Assembly: GCF_900537175.1 (NCBI RefSeq)
Contig: NZ_LS999833.1
Span: 1,178,001 to 1,242,000 of the forward strand
DNA length: 64,000 bases
Direction: 5' to 3'
Source: Lentilitoribacter sp. Alg239-R112
GTDB lineage: Bacteria; Pseudomonadota; Alphaproteobacteria; Rhizobiales; Rhizobiaceae
Shown here: positions 58,398 to 64,000 of the stretch, one piece after another
How positions within the stretch are numbered: the stretch's first letter is position 1
How the letters are laid out: each line of letters opens with the position of its first letter
Made by a program: the position numbers and the translations under genes
Notes under the pieces: generated by a model
Database searches by the model: none
What the model saw: only the letters and a program-made list of their open reading frames with translations
Told to the model about the DNA's origin: nothing

Positions 58398-61300
58398 TTA
58401 AACCAGCTCGACATCCACAACACCTGGAGCTGATTTCATGGCAGCTGCAATTTCCGGTGAGATTTTATATCTCTCTGGAAGTTCAATTTCAATTTCACGA
58501 TCACCCTGATCCTTAATCACGATAAAGGATACCTGCCCGCTTCCCTTTGCATTAAGATGGGCGGTGACAGCACTTAAGGCAGCACTATCACGTAAGAATA
58601 TCCGCAATTCCTTCTGCGTTCGAACAGATTCCATCTCAAGCGACTGCACTGATTGAATACGCAATCCAATTCCCTCAGGCCGTTCTTCTGCATTCACGGT
58701 CAATATAAGAGATTTACCAGCCTCAAGAAGCTCGCGATGAAGAGCAAGAGCTTCGGAAAACAAAACAGCTTCAAACTGCCCTGTACTGTCAGACAATGTC
58801 ACGATACCCATTTTGTTGCCTGTGCGTGTTTTACGTTGCTGAAAACCAGATACAGTTCCAGCCAATCGACCCGCCGTCGCACCCGCTTTCACCGCAACAG
58901 AGAAGTCAGCCCATTTCTGAACACGTTTTTTATCCAACACCTCCGAATAGGTATCAAGTGGGTGGGCGGAAAGATAGAACCCAAGAACCTGATATTCTCT
59001 TTGTAGCTTTTCAGCCGGAAGCCAGGGTGTAACAGCGTTAAACTGGATAGTTTCGCCCTCTCCGCCTGTATCCAAACCAAAAATATCACTTTGCCCCGAT
59101 GCTCTGTCAGCAAAAATTTTCTGCCCGAACCCCATAATCCGTTCAAGACCGGCAATAAGTTGCGCCCGCTCAAAACCAAAACAATCCAACGCACCCGCGC
59201 AGATGAGGCTATCAAGCACCCGTTTATTGACCATTTTCGGATCTACGCGTTTGCAAAAATCTTCAATTGACTTGAAAGGCTCGTCGCCACGCATCTCAAC
59301 AATATGATCGACGGCGGCTTCTCCAACGCCTTTGATTGCAGAGAGTGAATAGTAAATACATTCATCGCCGGTCTGAAAATGCCGGAATGATGTCTGTACG
59401 GATGGAGCAACAACATCGATACCAAGGCGGATAGCATCTTGCCGGAAATCAACGAGCTTTTCCGTATTACCCATATCAAGTGTCATCGAGGCAGCTAAAA
59501 ACTCGATTGGATAATGAGCTTTAAGGTAGGCTGTCTGGTATGAAACAATTCCATAAGCGGCGGCATGTGATTTGTTAAAACCGTAGTTGGCAAATTTAGC
59601 CAACAAGTCGAAAATCATATCCGCTTGTGGTTTCGACACACCATTCTTAACAGCACCTTCAACAAAACGTACGCGCTGCTTGTCCATCTCCTCTTTAATC
59701 TTCTTACCCATAGCACGGCGCAAAAGATCAGCTTCGCCAAGCGAATAGCCAGAAAGAACCTGTGCGATCTGCATCACCTGTTCCTGATAAACAATCACGC
59801 CTTGGGTTTCTTCGATTAGATAGTCAATTTTAGGATGAATGGATGCAAGCTCTTCTTCACCATGCTTACGCGCATTATAAACCGGAATATTTTCCATGGG
59901 ACCTGGACGATAAAGCGCCACAAGCGCAATAATATCCTCGATACGGTCAGGCTTCATCCCAATAAGCGCTTTACGCATACCTGCCGATTCAACCTGAAAC
60001 ACACCCACGGTCTCACCGCGAGACATCATCTCGTAAGATTTCTGATCATCAAATGGTATTGTGTTGATATCAATCTGCGTTCCGTTCTGCGCGACAAAGT
60101 CAACCGCAGTCTTGATAACGGTAAGCGTTTTCAAACCCAAAAAATCAAACTTAACAAGGCCGGCTTTTTCAACCCATTTCATGTTATACTGGGTTACCGG
60201 CATTGCAGAACGCGGATCACGATACATCGGTACCAATTGCCATAATGGTCGATCACCAATCACCACGCCTGCAGCATGTGTTGATGCGTGACGGTAAAGC
60301 CCTTCTAGCTTCTGAGCAATATCCAATAGGCGACCAACGATAGGCTCTTCTTCAACGGCTTCTGCAAATTTTGGCTCTTCTTCAATAGCTTTATGCAAAG
60401 GTGTCGGGTTAGCTGGATTGTTGGGAACCAATTTGCAAATACGATCAACCTGGCCATATGGCATCTGTAGGGTACGGCCTACATCGCGCAAAGCCGCCCT
60501 CGCCTGTAAGCTACCAAAGGTAATGATACTGGCAACTTGTTCACGGCCATATTTCTGCTGAACATACTTAATCACTTCTTCGCGTCGATCTTGACAAAAA
60601 TCGATATCAAAATCGGGCATAGACACGCGCTCAGGGTTCAAAAACCGCTCAAACAGAAGTGAAAAGCGCAAGGGATCAACGTCTGTAATCGTCAAAGCAT
60701 AGGCAACAAGCGAGCCAGCACCAGAACCGCGCCCTGGCCCAACGGGAATATCATTATCTTTTGCCCATTTAATAAAATCAGCAACGATCAGGAAATAGCC
60801 GGGAAATTTCATCCCGTCGATAATATCTAACTCAACCTTCAACCGATCCTGATAATCTTCAAGCGTATAACCAGGAGGCAAATCATAATCCTCAAGGCGC
60901 ATCTTCAGGCCCTCAATAGACTGCCGACGAAGCTCATCTGCCTCTGCCTTTAACGCGGCATCTTCACCACCATCATTGCCTGTAAAGCGAGGCAGGATCG
61001 GATCACGTTCAGTAAGTATCGCGGAACATCGAGTTGCAATTTCAACCGTATTTGCGATAGCTTCAGGAATATCAGAAAATAACTGAACCATCTCATCCCG
61101 AGATTTAAGATAATTATCCTCGGTGAGCCTAAAACGATTATCATCCGCAACAACAGTATTATGCGCGACTGCCATCAGAGCATCGTGGGCATCAAAATCA
61201 TTTTGAGTAGGGAAAAAAGCTTCATTCGTGGCAACAAGTGGTAGGCGGTGATCATAAGCAAGGTTTACAATGCGAGCTTCGAGAGACCTGTCGTAGCCGC

Positions 61301-61853
61301 GCTGACGCTGCAATTCCATATATAATCGATCGGGAAACAAAGCTTCTAAACGGCGCAACCGTTCTTCAGCAACTTTGGGCTTGTTTTCTTTCAGTGGTAG
61401 ATTGATCGGGCCAAAGGCACCACCCGATAAAACAATCAGACCATCTGTACGACCCTCCAACCATGAAAACATAATATGTGTGGCTTCATCATCAGAACCA
61501 TGCAGATAAGCCCGGCTAAGAAGTTCAACAAGATTTGAATAGCCCTGATCCGTTGCAGCCAAAAAAACAAGTGTTGGATATTCGCGTAGATATTCACGAC
61601 CTTGCTTCGGCTCTTTTTCCTCCGCATCTTCCATATCGATGCTAAGCTGGCAGCCAATGATCGGCTGAATACCATCTCCAGTCGCTTTAATGGAAAATTC
61701 AAGCGCTCCAAACAGATTATTGGTATCTGTGATGGCAAGCGCTGGCTGATTATCGTCTATAGCAGCTTTCAGCAGCGTCTTTATAGGAAGCGCGCCCTCA
61801 AGCAAAGAATATGCTGAATGAACTCTAAGATTTACAAAGTTTGGAGAGCTCAT
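58398..61853 (-). CDS. dnaE: DNA polymerase III subunit alpha
   Basis: 1151 residues from the ATG at 61853 (homologues begin MS-x-x-x-F-V-x-L-R-V-H-S-A-Y-S); a GTG at 61868 is less likely. The PHP domain (NLRVHSAYSLLEGALPIKTL), the catalytic core with PDFDIDFCQDRREEVI (D-x-D), the GPGRGSGAGSLVAYAL block, and the helix-hairpin-helix and OB domains are all present. It is the replicative polymerase. An imperfect cruciform-forming repeat lies just before it (61878-61919). Confidence 0.98.
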   Translation of the reverse strand: MSSPNFVNLRVHSAYSLLEGALPIKTLLKAAIDDNQPALAITDTNNLFGALEFSIKATGDGIQPIIGCQLSIDMEDAEEKEPKQGREYLREYPTLVFLAATDQGYSNLVELLSRAYLHGSDDEATHIMFSWLEGRTDGLIVLSGGAFGPINLPLKENKPKVAEERLRRLEALFPDRLYMELQRQRGYDRSLEARIVNLAYDHRLPLVATNEAFFPTQNDFDAHDALMAVAHNTVVADDNRFRLTEDNYLKSRDEMVQLFSDIPEAIANTVEIATRCSAILTERDPILPRFTGNDGGEDAALKAEADELRRQSIEGLKMRLEDYDLPPGYTLEDYQDRLKVELDIIDGMKFPGYFLIVADFIKWAKDNDIPVGPGRGSGAGSLVAYALTITDVDPLRFSLLFERFLNPERVSMPDFDIDFCQDRREEVIKYVQQKYGREQVASIITFGSLQARAALRDVGRTLQMPYGQVDRICKLVPNNPANPTPLHKAIEEEPKFAEAVEEEPIVGRLLDIAQKLEGLYRHASTHAAGVVIGDRPLWQLVPMYRDPRSAMPVTQYNMKWVEKAGLVKFDFLGLKTLTVIKTAVDFVAQNGTQIDINTIPFDDQKSYEMMSRGETVGVFQVESAGMRKALIGMKPDRIEDIIALVALYRPGPMENIPVYNARKHGEEELASIHPKIDYLIEETQGVIVYQEQVMQIAQVLSGYSLGEADLLRRAMGKKIKEEMDKQRVRFVEGAVKNGVSKPQADMIFDLLAKFANYGFNKSHAAAYGIVSYQTAYLKAHYPIEFLAASMTLDMGNTEKLVDFRQDAIRLGIDVVAPSVQTSFRHFQTGDECIYYSLSAIKGVGEAAVDHIVEMRGDEPFKSIEDFCKRVDPKMVNKRVLDSLICAGALDCFGFERAQLIAGLERIMGFGQKIFADRASGQSDIFGLDTGGEGETIQFNAVTPWLPAEKLQREYQVLGFYLSAHPLDTYSEVLDKKRVQKWADFSVAVKAGATAGRLAGTVSGFQQRKTRTGNKMGIVTLSDSTGQFEAVLFSEALALHRELLEAGKSLILTVNAEERPEGIGLRIQSVQSLEMESVRTQKELRIFLRDSAALSAVTAHLNAKGSGQVSFIVIKDQGDREIEIELPERYKISPEIAAAMKSAPGVVDVELV

Positions 61854-61877
61854 ATTAAGTATCACCACTTCTGAGTA

Positions 61878-61919
61878 TCGATAACAAATGCTGTATTAGA
61901 CAGCATAACCCATTATCGA
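61878..61919. repeat. Nested inverted repeat upstream of dnaE
   Basis: An outer stem TCGATAA (61878-61884) and TTATCGA (61913-61919) encloses an inner stem ATGCTGT (61888-61894) and ACAGCAT (61900-61906) with a five-base loop; each stem is seven perfect pairs, with internal loops of 3 and 6 bases. It lies 24 bp before the dnaE ATG and would be in its leader. It may bind a regulator or fold in the RNA. The remaining gap to hupB (about 61920-62114) is AT-rich and shows no gene or tRNA. Confidence 0.5.
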
Positions 61920-62114
61920 ACAATGAGAGGCGATAGAGAAGCTAAAATAAGAATGCCTCACAGTTTTTAAAACGAAGACAAAAGGACACAACAACTACCG
62001 ATAAACATAGAAATAGATAAAAGGGCTGCACAATCACGCATAAAATAGGTCATAACATACTCCAATTCACTAATTGTTTTTATTATGTTCTAGTTTTGTT
62101 CCATTGTCAAATAA

Positions 62115-62147
62115 AATAAAACCCCTGAACGGTTTGCTCAAGGGTTC
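62115..62147 (-). terminator. Rho-independent terminator of hupB
   Basis: On the minus strand AACCCTTGA (62147-62139) pairs with TTCAGGGGTT (62131-62121 region) over nine positions including one G-U, with a seven-base loop, followed by a run of T's (TTTATTTTATTTG). It lies 15 bp after the hupB stop. Confidence 0.75.
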
Positions 62148-62162
62148 TACAGATATAGTAAA

Positions 62163-62441
62163 TTATTTATTGTTTACGGCTTCTTTCAAAGCTTTACCAG
62201 CAGAGAACTTTGGAACGTTTCTCGCAGGGATATCAACTTCAGCACCTGTAGATGGGTTACGACCTTTAGAAGCCGCACGATGACCTACTGTGAAGTTTCC
62301 GAAACCAATTAGGCGCACGTCGCCACCTGCTTGAAGCTCAGAAGTCACTGTTCCGAAAACAGCTTCAACTGCTGCTGCAGCTTCTGTTTTAGCTAGACCA
62401 GCTTTTTCAGCAACAGCTGATACAAGTTCATTTTTATTCAT
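62163..62441 (-). CDS. hupB: HU-family DNA-binding protein
   Basis: 92 residues from the ATG at 62441 (AAAGGG eight bases upstream). The histone-like HU fold: MNKNELVSAVAEKAGLAKTE, the DVRLIGFGNFTVGHRAASKG strand-arm segment with the conserved F-x-x-(R/H), and GRNPSTGAEVDIPARNVPKF with the conserved Pro of the beta arm. HU compacts and bends DNA. It follows lon on the minus strand after the lon terminator, the usual order in this group. Confidence 0.97.
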   Translation of the reverse strand: MNKNELVSAVAEKAGLAKTEAAAAVEAVFGTVTSELQAGGDVRLIGFGNFTVGHRAASKGRNPSTGAEVDIPARNVPKFSAGKALKEAVNNK

Positions 62442-62575
62442 AACAATCCCTTTCGATCGCATCAGACGACTCAGTTAATAACTGCCGAGAGTTTATCTAT
62501 TCCAAGGCCCTACACAAGAATTCTAGTGACCTAATAGACAAGTATTTTGCAAAAATTGCTATATTCCCCATAAAA

Positions 62576-62597
62576 AAAGGCCGGAAATCCGGCCTTT
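62576..62597 (-). terminator. Rho-independent terminator of lon
   Basis: AAAGGCCGG (62576-62584) pairs with CCGGCCTTT (62589-62597), nine perfect pairs around a four-base loop; on the minus strand it is followed by TTTTATGG. It lies 23 bp after the lon stop. Confidence 0.92.
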
Positions 62598-62619
62598 CTA
62601 CTTAATATGTATAAATAAT

Positions 62620-64000
62620 TCAGTGCGCTACAGCACCTGTAGTAGAATCAGTACCACTAGCGATCTCCGCAGGTGGCGTCCATTCTATTGCCTCTGGCAC
62701 TCGAAGAAGTGCATTTTTAATGACTTCATCCATCATGGAAACAGGAATAATATCCATTTCGTTCTTCACATTATCAGGAATATCAGCCAAATCTTTTGCA
62801 TTTTCCTCTGGGATTAACACGGTTTTGATGCCACCCCGCAGAGCTGCCAAGAGTTTCTCCTTTAATCCGCCAATAGGCAATACTCGGCCTCTTAATGTAA
62901 CTTCACCGGTCATTGCAATGTCTTTGCGAACAGGTATTCCAGTCATAATAGAAACAATAGCTGTAGCCATACCTATACCAGCAGAAGGGCCATCCTTTGG
63001 TGTTGCGCCCTCTGGGACGTGCATATGAATATCGTTCTTATCGAACATTGGAGGCTCAACACCGAAATCTACAGCACGTGATTTAACATAGGAAGCAGCG
63101 GCAGAGATCGACTCTTTCATGACGTCCTTCAAATTTCCAGTGACTGTCATCTTACCTTTACCAGGCATCATGACACCCTCAATTGTGAGCAATTCACCCC
63201 CAACTTCTGTCCACGCAAGACCGGTGACGACACCAACTTGATCTTCACCTTCCGCCTCCCCGTGACGAAAGACAGGAACCCCCAAAAATTCAGAAAGATT
63301 ATCCTCGGTTATATCAATAACTTTAGTTTTGGTTTTCAAAATTTTCGTAACTGCTTTACGAGCAAGTTTGGACAATTCACGCTCTAAACTGCGAACGCCT
63401 GCCTCTCTTGTATAGGATCTAATAATCTGAAGCAGCGCCTTGTCAGAGACCGAAAATTCATCCTCTGCCAGCGCATGATCGCGGATTGCTTTTGGCAACA
63501 AGTGCCGACGTGCAATTTCTAGCTTCTCGTCCTCTGTGTAACCAGCGATACGAATAATTTCCATGCGGTCCATCAAAGGACCGGGAATATTTAATGTATT
63601 CGAAGTCGTTACAAACATGGTTTTGGACAGATCATATTCAACTTCAAGATAATGATCCATGAATGTAGAATTCTGTTCAGGGTCAAGTACTTCAAGCAAT
63701 GCTGATGATGGATCACCACGGAAGTCATTACCCATCTTGTCAATTTCATCCAACAAAAACAGTGGGTTATTCTTCTTGGCTTTCTTCATCGATTGGACGA
63801 TTTTTCCTGGCATTGAACCTATGTATGTTCTGCGATGACCGCGAATTTCAGATTCATCGCGAACCCCGCCAAGTGCCATGCGAACATACTCGCGTCCTGT
63901 CGCTTTCGCGATTGATTTTGCAAGTGACGTTTTACCAACACCTGGAGGACCAACTAAACAAAGGATTGGTCCCTTAATTTTTGCCGTCCGGGTTTGAACC
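62620..64000 (-). CDS. lon: ATP-dependent protease Lon, C-terminal part (cut by window edge)
   Basis: The open frame continues through the internal ATG at 63879 to the window edge (460 codons seen of about 800-810). Upstream of that ATG the frame reads through the Walker A motif ([12 protein letters not shown]), followed by [20 protein letters not shown] and the Walker B segment LFLLDEID. The proteolytic domain has the catalytic serine in KDGPSAGI and lysine in [10 protein letters not shown]. Lon is a hexameric AAA+ serine protease that degrades damaged and regulatory proteins such as the cell-cycle factors CcrM and DnaA in relatives. The N-terminal substrate-binding domain lies outside the window. 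Confidence 0.98.
   Translation of the reverse strand, partial: VQTRTAKIKGPILCLVGPPGVGKTSLAKSIAKATGREYVRMALGGVRDESEIRGHRRTYIGSMPGKIVQSMKKAKKNNPLFLLDEIDKMGNDFRGDPSSALLEVLDPEQNSTFMDHYLEVEYDLSKTMFVTTSNTLNIPGPLMDRMEIIRIAGYTEDEKLEIARRHLLPKAIRDHALAEDEFSVSDKALLQIIRSYTREAGVRSLERELSKLARKAVTKILKTKTKVIDITEDNLSEFLGVPVFRHGEAEGEDQVGVVTGLAWTEVGGELLTIEGVMMPGKGKMTVTGNLKDVMKESISAAASYVKSRAVDFGVEPPMFDKNDIHMHVPEGATPKDGPSAGIGMATAIVSIMTGIPVRKDIAMTGEVTLRGRVLPIGGLKEKLLAALRGGIKTVLIPEENAKDLADIPDNVKNEMDIIPVSMMDEVIKNALLRVPEAIEWTPPAEIASGTDSTTGAVAH

Overview
The window is a stretch of chromosome from an alphaproteobacterium, most likely a low-GC member of the Hyphomicrobiales (Rhizobiales). The evidence is the gene content and order: divK-pleD beside rpmG, NUDIX, DUF983, rnr, topA, dprA, plsY, pyrC and pyrB; an NDUFA12-type complex I protein next to a DUF2155 protein; DUF3572 and DUF6105 proteins; and a DinB with an N-terminal zinc ribbon. 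A TAXI-type TRAP transporter would suit a marine or organic-acid-using lifestyle, but that is inference. By eye the DNA is AT-rich, with roughly low-40s percent GC.

Layout. 1-5270 is an accessory segment: the start of a MATE transporter, a DUF2239 gene behind a palindromic promoter, a CatB-like acetyltransferase, a membrane-anchored thioredoxin-like protein, an L,D-transpeptidase, a small cysteine-rich secreted protein and an rlmF gene that looks foreign. 5271-24500 is the core transcription/translation block on the minus strand (secE-nusG-rplK-rplA-rplJ-rplL-rpoB-rpoC and rpsL-rpsG-fusA-tuf). A DegP-like protease and a small exported protein are inserted between rpoC and rpsL, and tuf ends in its own terminator instead of running into the S10 operon. 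24746-30160 holds a small exported protein and the glycine-cleavage operon gcvT-gcvH-gcvP plus a coupled ABM-domain gene, behind a tandem glycine riboswitch. 30239-33377 is a TAXI-TRAP transporter. 33517-40147 contains DUF2155, NDUFA12, the GatCAB amidotransferase genes with two GNAT acetyltransferases placed directly after gatB and gatA, a YciI protein and an UPF0173 hydrolase. 40238-53876 is mainly a plus-strand housekeeping run (ruvX, pyrB, pyrC, plsY, dprA, topA, rnr, DUF983, NUDIX, rpmG). 54230-64000 holds the cell-cycle regulators pleD and divK, DUF3572 with a HAD-like gene, dinB, dnaE, hupB and the C-terminal part of lon.

The most informative oddities are these: the pyrB-linked dihydroorotase has lost most of its metal-binding residues and should be a non-catalytic partner of aspartate carbamoyltransferase; the gcvT leader shows a tandem glycine aptamer followed by mutually exclusive hairpins around the ribosome binding site; rlmF sits in a probable transferred segment with a 15-bp direct repeat and a previously unlisted 54-codon ORF; and a GC-rich structured-looking island lies just after the rpmG terminator. 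I saw no CRISPR array, insertion sequence, rRNA or tRNA gene, and no clear defence or biosynthetic system.
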